64,000 bases of DNA from Streptomyces sp. A1277. GTDB lineage: Bacteria > Actinomycetota > Actinomycetes > Streptomycetales > Streptomycetaceae. The DNA is taken from contig NZ_SSBI01000015.1 in the NCBI RefSeq assembly GCF_004795015.1, forward strand, positions 1 through 64,000. The letters are read 5' to 3'. The notes under the pieces are model-generated. The model saw only the letters and a list, made by a program, of their open reading frames with translations, made no database searches and was not told where the DNA came from. Made by a program: the position numbers and the translations under genes. Numbering within the stretch: the stretch's first letter is position 1; every line of letters begins with the position of its first letter. Shown in pieces: positions 45,406 through 53,094 of this stretch.

Positions 45406-45415
45406 CCGTACACGA
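45406..45415. promoter_or_regulatory. GntR-type operator between divergent genes
   Basis: CCGTACACGA (TCGTGTACGG on the minus strand) differs by one base from the site at 38308-38317. It lies between the GntR gene and the RraA-like gene, allowing control of both directions. Confidence 0.5.
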
Positions 45416-45434
45416 TGTTGGAGCGAGCCCTCCT

Positions 45435-46190
45435 TTGAACAGCACACCCGCTTCCTCCCTGACCCCGGCGCTGCGGGCGAAGCTCGCGTCGGCGCCCGCC
45501 GCCGGACTCTCGGCCCAGCTGCGCCGCAAGGGCCTCGAAGGCGTGTTCATCGACGGTGTCCATCCCTTGGTGGCGGGACAGAAGTTCGTCGGCACCGCCC
45601 GGACGTTGCGCTTCGTCCCCTTCCGCGAAGACCTCTTCAAGACCCATGGCGGCGGCTACAACGCGCAGAAGCGCACCTTCGACGCCGTGGAGGAGGGCGA
45701 GGTCCTCGTCATCGAGGCGCGCGGCGAGAAGGGATCGGCCACGCTGGGCGATGTCCTCGCGATCCGTGCCCATGCCCGCGGTGCCGCGGCAATCGTGACC
45801 GACGGCGGGGTGCGCGACGCCGAAACCGTCGCCACCGTGGGTATCCCCGTCTTCGCGGCGGGACCGCACCCCGCCGTGCTCGGCCGCAAGCACGTCCCCT
45901 GGGACGCCGACCTCACCATCGCGTGCGGCGGTGCCACCGTGCAGCCCGGCGACATCCTCGTCGGCGACACCGACGGGGTCGTCGTGATCCCGCCGGGGAT
46001 CGCGGAAGAGGTCGCCGACGCCGCCATCGCCCAGGAGGAGGAGGACGGCTGGATCGCCCGGAAGGTCGCCGAGGGACACTCCGTCGAGGGGCTCTTCCCG
46101 ATGAACGCCGAATGGCGCACGAAGTACGAGGCCGAACGCTCCGCCCGGCCGGGCACGGCGCCGTCGGACGCGGCGCGGGCCTCCTCGTGA
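45435..46190 (+). CDS. RraA-like aldolase/decarboxylase
   Basis: 251 residues of the RraA/HMG-aldolase superfamily. GDVLAIRAHARGAAAIVTDG, GGVRDAETVATVGIPVF (Arg-Asp of the active site) and GGATVQPGDILVGDTDGVVV are diagnostic. Family members split 4-hydroxy-4-methyl-2-oxoglutarate or decarboxylate oxaloacetate, the last step of several aromatic pathways. The start appears to be a TTG at 45435, which is weakly supported. Its stop overlaps the next GntR gene (GTGA). It likely releases pyruvate from a hydroxy-oxoacid made upstream. Confidence 0.82.
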   Translation: MNSTPASSLTPALRAKLASAPAAGLSAQLRRKGLEGVFIDGVHPLVAGQKFVGTARTLRFVPFREDLFKTHGGGYNAQKRTFDAVEEGEVLVIEARGEKGSATLGDVLAIRAHARGAAAIVTDGGVRDAETVATVGIPVFAAGPHPAVLGRKHVPWDADLTIACGGATVQPGDILVGDTDGVVVIPPGIAEEVADAAIAQEEEDGWIARKVAEGHSVEGLFPMNAEWRTKYEAERSARPGTAPSDAARASS

Positions 46191-46897
46191 CCCGGACCCG
46201 GCCGGCACCGGCCGCGAGCAAGTCGCGGGTCGCCTACGAGTGGATCCGGGAGCGGATCACGTCCGGGGCATTCGGTCCCGGCCACCGACTCGTCCTGACG
46301 ACGCTCGCCGCCCAGCTCGGCATGAGCGTGGTGCCGGTCCGCGAGGCCATCAGCCGCCTCACCGCCGAGGGCCTGGTGACCTTCGAGCACAACGTCGGCG
46401 CGAGCGTCTCCATGGCCGACCCGGACCGCTACATCCACGCGATGGAGGTCATCACCGTGCTCGAGAGCGCGGCGACGGCGCGCGCGACCCCGCACCTCAC
46501 CCCGCGAGACCTGGCGCACGCCCGGGAACTCAACGCGGCGATGCGCGGCGGACTGAGCGACTTCGACTTCCGGCGCTTCACGGCGCTCAACCAGGAGTTC
46601 CACCACACCCTCTACTCCAGGTGCCCCAACCCCCGGCTTCTCGAAATGGTCGAGGCGGAGTGGTCCCGGCTCGGCCACCTGCGCGACTCGATCTTCGGGT
46701 TCGTGCCCCACCGGCCCCGGGAGTCGGTGTGCGAGCACGACGACCTGCTCGACCTCATCGAGGGGGGCGGGACGTCCGAGCAGGTGGAACAGGCCGTGCG
46801 CCGGCACCGCACCGGCTCCCTCGATGCCTTCCGCACCCACAAGAACCACGGCGCCCCCGGTCCCCATCGCGGTGACAGCGTCCACCAAGGAGCCTGA
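46187..46897 (+). CDS. GntR-family regulator (FCD type), second copy
   Basis: 236 residues. Winged helix: VAYEWIRERITSGAFGPGHR, LAAQLGMSVVPVREAISRLT, GLVTFEHNVGASVSM. FCD domain: FRRFTALNQEFHHTLYSRCP and CEHDDLLDLIEGGG. It is recognisably similar to the GntR at 44725, including the NREFH/NQEFH metal-binding segment. GTG 46187 overlaps the RraA-like stop by 4 nt. Being inside the operon it controls, it may autoregulate. Two related GntR proteins could respond to two pathway intermediates. Confidence 0.88.
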   Translation: MTRTRPAPAASKSRVAYEWIRERITSGAFGPGHRLVLTTLAAQLGMSVVPVREAISRLTAEGLVTFEHNVGASVSMADPDRYIHAMEVITVLESAATARATPHLTPRDLAHARELNAAMRGGLSDFDFRRFTALNQEFHHTLYSRCPNPRLLEMVEAEWSRLGHLRDSIFGFVPHRPRESVCEHDDLLDLIEGGGTSEQVEQAVRRHRTGSLDAFRTHKNHGAPGPHRGDSVHQGA

Positions 46898-46899
46898 CC

Positions 46900-47685
46900 A
46901 TGCTTCCCGACCAGACCCTCACCGAACTCGCCGCCGAGCTCGAGCGGGCACACGGCGACCGCGCTGTGCTTCCGCGCATCACCGCCCGGTATCCCGAGGC
47001 GACGGTGGAGGATTCGTACGCCATCCAGGGGTTCTGGCGCGACCGGCGGATCGCGGCCGGCCGCCGCCTCATCGGCCGCAAGATCGGTCTGACGTCCAAG
47101 GCCATGCAGGCGGCGACGGGCATCTCCGAGCCGGACTACGGCGTGATGTTCGACGACACCGTCTGGGAGAACGGCGCTGTCGTGCCGTTCGACGAGTTCT
47201 CCAACGTCCGCATCGAGGTCGAGCTCGCCTTCCTGCTCAAGGCGCCGCTCAAGGGCCCCCACTGCACCGTCTTCGACGTGCTCCGGGCGACGGAGTACGT
47301 CGTCCCGGCGCTGGAGATCCTCAACTCGCACCTCGAACTGGAGGGGCGCACGATCGTCGACACCATCGCCGACAACGCCGCCTACGGCGGCCTGGTGCTC
47401 GGCGGCACCCCCGTCGCACCCGACGCGGTCGACCTGCGCTGGGTCTCCGCGTTGCTCTACCGCAACGAGACGATCGAGGAGACCGGCGTCGCCGCCGGTG
47501 TGCTCAACCACCCCGCCACGGGCGTCGCGTGGCTGGCCAACAAGCTCCACCAGCACGGCGCCGGCCTCGACGCCGGCGAGCTGATCCTGGCCGGATCCTT
47601 CACCCGGCCGATGTGGGTGTCGTGCGGCGACACGGTGCTCTGCGACTACGGAACGATGGGAACGATCTCGTGCAGCTTCCGGTGA
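46900..47685 (+). CDS. 2-oxo-alkenoate hydratase (HpaH/MhpD-like)
   Basis: 261 residues of the FAH-related hydratase group. GRKIGLTSKAMQAATGI is characteristic of HpaH/MhpD-type 2-hydroxypentadienoate hydratases. The metal-binding ExE lies in IEVELAFLL, and ALEILNSHLELEGRTIVDTI and GELILAGSFTRPMWVSCGDT complete the pattern. It adds water to a 2-oxo-4-enoic acid to give a 4-hydroxy-2-oxoacid, the substrate of the aldolase encoded next. It starts 2 nt after the GntR stop, and its TGA overlaps the aldolase GTG. Confidence 0.9.
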   Translation: MLPDQTLTELAAELERAHGDRAVLPRITARYPEATVEDSYAIQGFWRDRRIAAGRRLIGRKIGLTSKAMQAATGISEPDYGVMFDDTVWENGAVVPFDEFSNVRIEVELAFLLKAPLKGPHCTVFDVLRATEYVVPALEILNSHLELEGRTIVDTIADNAAYGGLVLGGTPVAPDAVDLRWVSALLYRNETIEETGVAAGVLNHPATGVAWLANKLHQHGAGLDAGELILAGSFTRPMWVSCGDTVLCDYGTMGTISCSFR

Positions 47686-48476
47686 ACCTTCCGCCGACCT
47701 TCCGTGAGGCGCTCGCCGCCTCCGACCGCCCTTTGACCGGCATGTGGGTGTGCAGCGGCAGCCCGCTCGTCGCCGAGATCTGCGCGGGCAGCGGCCTCGA
47801 CTGGCTGCTGATCGACATGGAGCACAGCTCCAACCAGCTCGAGCCGGTGCTCGCGCAGCTCCAGGCGGTCGCCGCCTACCCGGTCAGCCCGCTCGTCCGG
47901 GCGCCGGGCCTGCTGCCGGTCATGATCAAGCAGATCCTCGACCTCGGTGCCCAGAACATTCTGATGCCGATGATCGACACTCCGGAGCAGGCCGAGGCGG
48001 CCGTGCGGGCGGTGCGCTACCCGCCGCGTGGCGACCGCGGGGTCGGATCGGCCCTCGCGCGGTCGGCCCGGTGGAACCGCGTCGACGACTACCTGGCCAA
48101 CGGGGACGACCATGTCTCGCTCTTCGTCCAGATCGAGTCGGTCACCGGCGTCGGGAACGCCGCCGAGATCGCTGCGGTCGACGGCGTCGACGGTGTCTTC
48201 GTCGGTCCGTCCGACCTCGCCGCGTCGATGGGCCTGATCGGCCGGCAGGCCCACCCCGACGTGGTAGCCGCGGTCGAACGGGCCTTCGGGGCCGTGAGTG
48301 GCGCTGGCAAGCCCGTCGGCGTTAACGCCTTCGACCCTGCTGTCGCGTCCGCCTATCTCGACCGGGGCGCGTCGTTCGTCCTCGTCGGCGCCGACGTCGC
48401 CATGCTCGCCCGAGGCTCCGAAGCTCTGGCTGAGCGGTTCATCGGCGCGCCCCGCCCGGGCCGCGCCGGCAAGTGA
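47682..48476 (+). CDS. HpcH/HpaI-family class II aldolase
   Basis: 264 residues. MWVCSGSPLVAEICAGSGLD, LLIDMEHSSNQLEPV (the DxEH segment with catalytic His), metal ligand Glu in VQIESVTGVGN and Asp in VFVGPSDLAASMG. The family cleaves 4-hydroxy-2-oxoacids to pyruvate and an aldehyde. With the hydratase just upstream it forms the classic hydratase-aldolase pair that ends meta-cleavage pathways. GTG 47682 overlaps the hydratase stop by 4 nt. No ring-cleaving dioxygenase is encoded in this cluster, so how its substrate arises is open. Confidence 0.9.
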   Translation: MNLPPTFREALAASDRPLTGMWVCSGSPLVAEICAGSGLDWLLIDMEHSSNQLEPVLAQLQAVAAYPVSPLVRAPGLLPVMIKQILDLGAQNILMPMIDTPEQAEAAVRAVRYPPRGDRGVGSALARSARWNRVDDYLANGDDHVSLFVQIESVTGVGNAAEIAAVDGVDGVFVGPSDLAASMGLIGRQAHPDVVAAVERAFGAVSGAGKPVGVNAFDPAVASAYLDRGASFVLVGADVAMLARGSEALAERFIGAPRPGRAGK

Positions 48477-48487
48477 AGGAGCACCCC

Positions 48488-49312
48488 TTGTCACTCCCCC
48501 CGGACTCCGGCCGCCCCCGAGGCGAAGGCCGTCCCGGCGGCCCGCGCCGCCGGCCGCCGCGCCAGGTCGAGGTCGTCGACGTCAGGCCGCTGACCCCACG
48601 CATGGTGGCGGTGGTGTTCGCCGGCGAGTCCCTCGCCGGCTTCGCCGAGCCCGCCCCGACGGCGCACATCAAGCTCTTCCTGCCCGACGCCGAGGGCAAC
48701 GTCGCGCGGCCGGTGGTCGGCCCGGACGGCCACCTCGAATGGCCCGACGGCCGACCGACGATGCGGACGTACACACCCCGGCGCTTCGATGCCGAGGCCG
48801 GCACCCTCGAGGTCTGGTTCGTTCTGCACGGCGACGGGCCGGCCGCGCGGTGGGCCGCGCAGGCCGAGCCCGGCAGCCGTGCCGCCATCGGCGGCCCGGG
48901 CGGCCGCTTCTCCGTCCATCCGACGGCGACCTCATGGTGGATCGGCGGCGACGAGAGCGCCCTGCCCGCGATCGCCACGCTGCTCGAAGCGCTGCCGGAC
49001 GACGTCACCGGTCAGGTGCACCTGGAGGTCGAGGGCCTTGAGGCCCGCGTCGGCCTGCCGGCGCATGCGGGTGTCGAGGTGACCTGGCACGACCGGGTGG
49101 GCGGGCCGGGCGCTGCCCTCGTCGACGCGCTCCACCGAGATGGCCTCGGGGACGACACGCACGTCTGGATCGCCTGCGAGGCGTCGGCGGTCCGCGAGGC
49201 CCGGTCGTACCTCCTCGGCGACCGGGTGCTGCCGCGCCCGCAGGTAACGACGCGTGGCTACTGGCGCGTGGGCGAGGCCAACCACCCCGACCACGACTTC
49301 GGCGAGGACTGA
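48488..49312 (+). CDS. Siderophore-interacting FAD-binding reductase (SIP family)
   Basis: About 274 residues. MRTYTPRRFDAEAGTLEVWF carries the RxYTxR FAD-binding motif; GDESALPAIATLLEALP and the C-terminal RGYWRVGEAN are typical of ViuB/FhuF-like siderophore-interacting proteins, NAD(P)H-dependent flavin reductases. The TTG at 48488 has a perfect AAGGAG 6 nt before it and is preferred; a GTG at 48473 overlapping the aldolase stop would add five residues. In this operon it more likely supplies electrons than handles siderophores, which is an inference from context. Confidence 0.85.
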   Translation: MSLPPDSGRPRGEGRPGGPRRRPPRQVEVVDVRPLTPRMVAVVFAGESLAGFAEPAPTAHIKLFLPDAEGNVARPVVGPDGHLEWPDGRPTMRTYTPRRFDAEAGTLEVWFVLHGDGPAARWAAQAEPGSRAAIGGPGGRFSVHPTATSWWIGGDESALPAIATLLEALPDDVTGQVHLEVEGLEARVGLPAHAGVEVTWHDRVGGPGAALVDALHRDGLGDDTHVWIACEASAVREARSYLLGDRVLPRPQVTTRGYWRVGEANHPDHDFGED

Positions 49313-49613
49313 CGGACGTGCCAGTCGTGGGCCGACGGGTGAAGCCGTCCCGCCCCGCCCGCTGCTCGCCCCCGGCCGCCCTGGTGAGGCCGTGCGGCCA
49401 ATGAGGTCAGGCGTGCGCGCGCCGCCAGTGGCGCACCCGCTCGTCGAGCCTGGGCGGCGGCAGGGATGCCCCGCCGGGCGATTCACGCGCGACCTGGGCC
49501 ACGAAGACCGCGCCTTCGGCGGTAGCCAGTGCTCCCGCGTAGCCCGGTGTCCGGGCGGCCCCCGCGGTGGGGCCCGGGGACGTCGTTGCCCCGTCAGGCT
49601 GACGAGCCGGGCT
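49313..49613. other. Gap between convergent genes with a possible C-terminal gene relic
   Basis: In the minus strand, 49600-49407 stays open with high GC3 and reads GYAGALATAEGAVFVAQVAR, then LDERVRHWRRAHA and a stop. It has no start codon and directly follows the IclR stop in the same frame. I take it as the remnant of an unknown gene, with low certainty. Confidence 0.35.
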
Positions 49614-50390
49614 CTACGGCTGGTCGGCCAGGTCCTCTTCAAGGGCGTGCGCCGCGGCCTCCAGCGTGGCGACGAGGGAGCGCAGGCGCTGCGGGTCGTA
49701 GCGCACACTGGGCATCGAGACGGAGAGGCCGGCCAGCGCGGCGCCGTCCCGGCCGCGCACCGGGACGCCGACGGCGACGAGACCGCGTTCGGACCGCTCC
49801 CTGTTGACGGCGAAACCGTTGCGGCGCAAGCGCCTGAGCTCCGTCCGCAGCCGCGCGAGGTCGGGGCGGTCGGCCGGGCGGTCGCGGTAGCGCTCGGGGG
49901 CGTGGACCTTCTCCAGCTCCTCGTCGGCCAGGTCGGCGAGCAGGAGGAGTCCCGCCGTGGTGCGGTGGGCGGGGAAGACCATTCCCTCCCGGGACCCCAC
50001 CCGAAGGGCCTGCCGGCACTCGACGCCGGCGATGAAGCGCACCGTCTCCCCGGTGCGCACGATCAGGTTCGCCGTCTCGTCGAGGAGATCGACGATCCGA
50101 CGCAGGTGGGGAAGGGCCGTCGTGCGCAGCCGTGACACGAGCGACTGGGAGTGGGCGGCCAGCTCCAGCACCGGGCCCGCGCGGTAGACGCGGTCCTCGC
50201 CCCGCACGGCGAAGTCCCGGTAGACGAGCATCGCCAGGATGCGGTGTGCCGTCGACCGGGCGACACCCAGGCGCTCCGAGAGCTGCGCCACGGTCGCGCC
50301 GCCCTCCATCTGCAAGATGGCCGCCGCTCGCAGCGCATGGTCCACGCTGGCGATGGGATAGGGGGGCGGCGTCTTCAGCGGCTTGTCCAT
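49614..50390 (-). CDS. IclR-family regulator of the gentisate operon
   Basis: 258 residues. N-terminal HTH: AAAILQMEGGATVAQLSERL, GVARSTAHRILAMLVYRDF; effector domain: ETANLIVRTGETVRFIAGVE, REGMVFPAHRTTAGLLLL and RSERGLVAVGVPVRGRDG. IclR proteins bind aromatic acids or their catabolites. Its ATG (50390, SD AAAGG) faces the gentisate dioxygenase gene, and a perfect inverted repeat at 50403-50421 lies in the 54-bp gap. It probably controls both itself and the plus-strand operon in response to 3-hydroxybenzoate or gentisate. Confidence 0.9.
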   Translation of the reverse strand: MDKPLKTPPPYPIASVDHALRAAAILQMEGGATVAQLSERLGVARSTAHRILAMLVYRDFAVRGEDRVYRAGPVLELAAHSQSLVSRLRTTALPHLRRIVDLLDETANLIVRTGETVRFIAGVECRQALRVGSREGMVFPAHRTTAGLLLLADLADEELEKVHAPERYRDRPADRPDLARLRTELRRLRRNGFAVNRERSERGLVAVGVPVRGRDGAALAGLSVSMPSVRYDPQRLRSLVATLEAAAHALEEDLADQP

Positions 50391-50402
50391 GGCGACCTTT
50401 CG

Positions 50403-50421
50403 AATTCTGCTGTGCAGAATT
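50403..50421. promoter_or_regulatory. IclR operator candidate
   Basis: AATTCTGC-TGT-GCAGAATT, perfect 8-bp arms around 3 bp, placed between divergent iclR and gentisate dioxygenase genes. The AT-rich arms suggest overlap with the -10 region of one or both promoters. Confidence 0.65.
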
Positions 50422-50444
50422 TACATGTTCCATCAGCAGACGCC

Positions 50445-51620
50445 ATGCACGCTGGCTCCGTGACTGAGTCCTCCCTCACCCAAGACATCGCCACGGGCTC
50501 CCCGGTGCGGCTCCAGGCCGTCACCACCGAGGGGCAGCCCGAGGTCACCCCGGCGCTCGAGGAGCTGTACCGGGGCTTCGAGCAGGAACTGCTCGTCCCG
50601 CTGTGGACCGAGATCGGTGACCTGATGCCCGCCTACCCGCGCTCGCGCGCCGTGCCGCACCTGTGGCGCTGGGAGCGGCTGCGCGAGCTGGCCGCACAGG
50701 CCGGCGACATCGTGCCGGTCGGGCGGGGCGGGGAGCGTCGCGCGATCGCGCTGGCCAACCCGTCCCTCGGTGGCAGGCCCTTCGCCACCCCGACGCTGTG
50801 GGCGGCCATCCAGTACCTGATGCCCGGCGAGGACGCCCCAGAGCACCGGCACACCCAGCACGCCTTCCGCTTCGTCGTCGAGGGCTCCGGTGTGTGGACC
50901 GTCGTCGGCGGCGACCCCGTGCCCATGAACCGGGGTGACTTCCTGCCGCAGTCCGGCTGGAACTGGCACGCCCACCACAACGCCACCAGCGAGCCGATGG
51001 CGTGGATCGACGGCCTGGACATCCCGTTCCAGTACGTCACCGAGGCGCAGTTCTTCGAGTTCGGCCGCGACGAGATCAGCGACGCCGAGCGGACCACCCC
51101 CGAGCGCTCCTGCTCCGAGCGCCTGTGGGGCCATCCTGGCCTGCGTCCGCTGTCGGCCGTCCCCGCCACACCGGGCAGCCCGCTGCTCTCGTACAAGTGG
51201 GAGTACACCGACGCCGCGCTTGCCGACCAGCTGCTGCTGGAGAAGGAGGGCTTCGGTGGCGCCGTCGAGCCCGGTCACGCCGCCGTGCGCTATTCCAACC
51301 CGCACGACGGTTCCGACGTGCTGCCGACGATCCGCGCCGAGTTCCACCGCATCGTCCGCAGCGCCGAGACCGCGCCGGTGCGTGAGACCGGCTCGTCGGT
51401 CTACCAGGTCTTCGACGGCTCCGGCGTGGTGACCGTCGGCGCGAAGTCCTGGACGGTGACGCGCGGCGACCTGTTCGTCGTCCCGTCCTGGGAGCTGTTC
51501 TCCGCCAGGTCCGAGGCCGGTACGACCGACTCCGACTCCGGGTCCCTCGATCTGTTCCGCTTCTCCGACGCGCCCGTCTTCGAGGCGCTCAAGCTCGACC
51601 GCACGCAGAAGGACGCCTGA
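50445..51620 (+). CDS. Gentisate 1,2-dioxygenase
   Basis: 391-residue bicupin. EHRHTQHAFRFVVEGSGVWT in the first cupin carries the iron-binding HxH and the following motif, with GDFLPQSGWNWHAHHN supplying the last His; the second cupin (SSVYQVFDGSGVVTVG) lacks the His ligands, as usual. It opens gentisate between C1 and C2 to give maleylpyruvate. ATG 50445 is used; GTG 50460 is an alternative and neither has a clear SD. It is the first gene of an operon with all remaining steps to fumarate and pyruvate, under the divergent IclR. Confidence 0.92.
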   Translation: MHAGSVTESSLTQDIATGSPVRLQAVTTEGQPEVTPALEELYRGFEQELLVPLWTEIGDLMPAYPRSRAVPHLWRWERLRELAAQAGDIVPVGRGGERRAIALANPSLGGRPFATPTLWAAIQYLMPGEDAPEHRHTQHAFRFVVEGSGVWTVVGGDPVPMNRGDFLPQSGWNWHAHHNATSEPMAWIDGLDIPFQYVTEAQFFEFGRDEISDAERTTPERSCSERLWGHPGLRPLSAVPATPGSPLLSYKWEYTDAALADQLLLEKEGFGGAVEPGHAAVRYSNPHDGSDVLPTIRAEFHRIVRSAETAPVRETGSSVYQVFDGSGVVTVGAKSWTVTRGDLFVVPSWELFSARSEAGTTDSDSGSLDLFRFSDAPVFEALKLDRTQKDA

Positions 51621-51621
51621 C

Positions 51622-52449
51622 ATGAAGCTCGCCACCCTCCGCACCGCCGACGGCACCCGGGCGGTCCGCCTCGACGGCGACCTCCTCGTCGACCTCGGGT
51701 ACGCCGACCTGGGCGAGCTGTTCGCCGAGGACGGCTGGCAGGCGAAGGCCGCCGCCGCGAGCGGCACCACCTACCCGGCCGACGGCGCGGACTTCGCGCC
51801 GGTCGTGCCGAACCCCTCCAAGGTCGTCTGCGTCGGCCACAACTACACCAACCACATCAAGGAGATGGGCCGGGACCTGCCCGACCACCCGACCCTCTTC
51901 CCGAAGTTCGCCGACACGCTGCTGGGCGCGGGCGACGACATCGTCAAGCCGGCCGAGACCGACGCGCTCGACTGGGAGGTCGAGCTGGCCGTCGTCATCG
52001 GCGAGCGGGTGCGCCGTGCCGACGAGGAGCAGGCCGCCGACGCCATCGCCGGCTTCACCGTCATGAACGACGTCTCGGCGCGCGACTGGCAGTTCCGCAC
52101 CATCGAGTGGACCCAGGGCAAGATCTGGGAGGCCACCACCCCGGTCGGCCCCTACGTCGTCACCCCCGACGAGGTCGGCGGCGTCCGCCCCGCGCTCCAG
52201 GTCAGGACGACCGTCGACGGGCAGGTCATGCAGCAGGACGACACCGGAACGCTGCTGTTCGACCCGGTCTTCCTGGTCCAGTACATCTCCACCGTCATCA
52301 CCCTGCGCCCGGGCGACATCATCGCCACCGGCACCCCCGCCGGCGTGGGCAACGCCCGCGACCCCAAGGTCTTCCTGCTCCCCGGCCAGACCGTGGTCAC
52401 CGAGATCACCGGCCTGGGTGCCTGCACCAACAGGGTGGTCGAGGCATGA
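51622..52449 (+). CDS. Fumarylpyruvate hydrolase (FAH family)
   Basis: 275 residues. VCVGHNYTNHIKEMGRDLPD, the metal-binding ExE in LDWEVELAVVIG, VMNDVSARDWQFRTIEWTQG and RPGDIIATGTPAGVGNARDP match FAH-family acylpyruvases. In this operon it cleaves fumarylpyruvate to fumarate and pyruvate. It starts one base after the dioxygenase stop and overlaps the isomerase start by 4 nt (ATGA). Confidence 0.92.
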   Translation: MKLATLRTADGTRAVRLDGDLLVDLGYADLGELFAEDGWQAKAAAASGTTYPADGADFAPVVPNPSKVVCVGHNYTNHIKEMGRDLPDHPTLFPKFADTLLGAGDDIVKPAETDALDWEVELAVVIGERVRRADEEQAADAIAGFTVMNDVSARDWQFRTIEWTQGKIWEATTPVGPYVVTPDEVGGVRPALQVRTTVDGQVMQQDDTGTLLFDPVFLVQYISTVITLRPGDIIATGTPAGVGNARDPKVFLLPGQTVVTEITGLGACTNRVVEA

Positions 52450-53081
52450 CCGACGGCACGCGGACGTTCACCGACGCGCGCGCGTGGGCCCGTACGGGCA
52501 CCGAACTGCTGCTCGACGCCGTCGCGAGCCTCGACGAGGCCGCCTTCGCCGCCCCCAGCGCGCTGCCGGACTGGACCCGGAAACACCTTGCCGCGCACAT
52601 CGCCGCCAACGCCGACGCGCTGGGCAACCTGGTGCACTGGGCGGCCACCGGCGAGGAGACGCCGATGTACGCCTCCGCCGAGGAACGCGCCGCCGGCATC
52701 GCCAAAGGCCCCGCTCTGTCGGCCGACGAGCTCCGCTCCTGGCTGACTGCCTCCGCGCACAAACTGGCGGCGGGACTGGACGGGCTCACCGACGAACAGT
52801 GGGGGCGCGAGGTCGTCACCGCCCAGGGCCGTACCGTCCCCGCCATCGAACTCCCGTGGATGCGCGCCCGCGAGGTGTGCGTCCACGCCGTCGACCTCGG
52901 CACCGGCGTTGTCGCCTTCGCCGACCTCCCGAGGGGCTTCCTGACCGCCCTGGTCGCCGAGATCGGCGGCAAGCGCGGTCTGACCGAGCTGCCCGACGGC
53001 CCGCTGCCCGAGGTCGCTGCCTGGCTGGCCGGCCGTCCCCACTCGCTCGCCGACGCTTCCGAGCTCGGCCCGTGGCTGTAG
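52446..53081 (+). CDS. Mycothiol-dependent maleylpyruvate isomerase
   Basis: 211 residues of the DinB/MDMPI fold. DWTRKHLAAHIAANADALGN provides the first metal His, and LPWMRAREVCVHAVDL provides the Glu-x3-His pair of the zinc site. The enzyme converts maleylpyruvate to fumarylpyruvate with mycothiol, a thiol confined to actinobacteria, which supports the taxonomic reading. Start ATG 52446 is fixed by the overlap with the hydrolase stop. Confidence 0.92.
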   Translation: MTDGTRTFTDARAWARTGTELLLDAVASLDEAAFAAPSALPDWTRKHLAAHIAANADALGNLVHWAATGEETPMYASAEERAAGIAKGPALSADELRSWLTASAHKLAAGLDGLTDEQWGREVVTAQGRTVPAIELPWMRAREVCVHAVDLGTGVVAFADLPRGFLTALVAEIGGKRGLTELPDGPLPEVAAWLAGRPHSLADASELGPWL

Positions 53082-53094
53082 AGGAGTGCATCCC

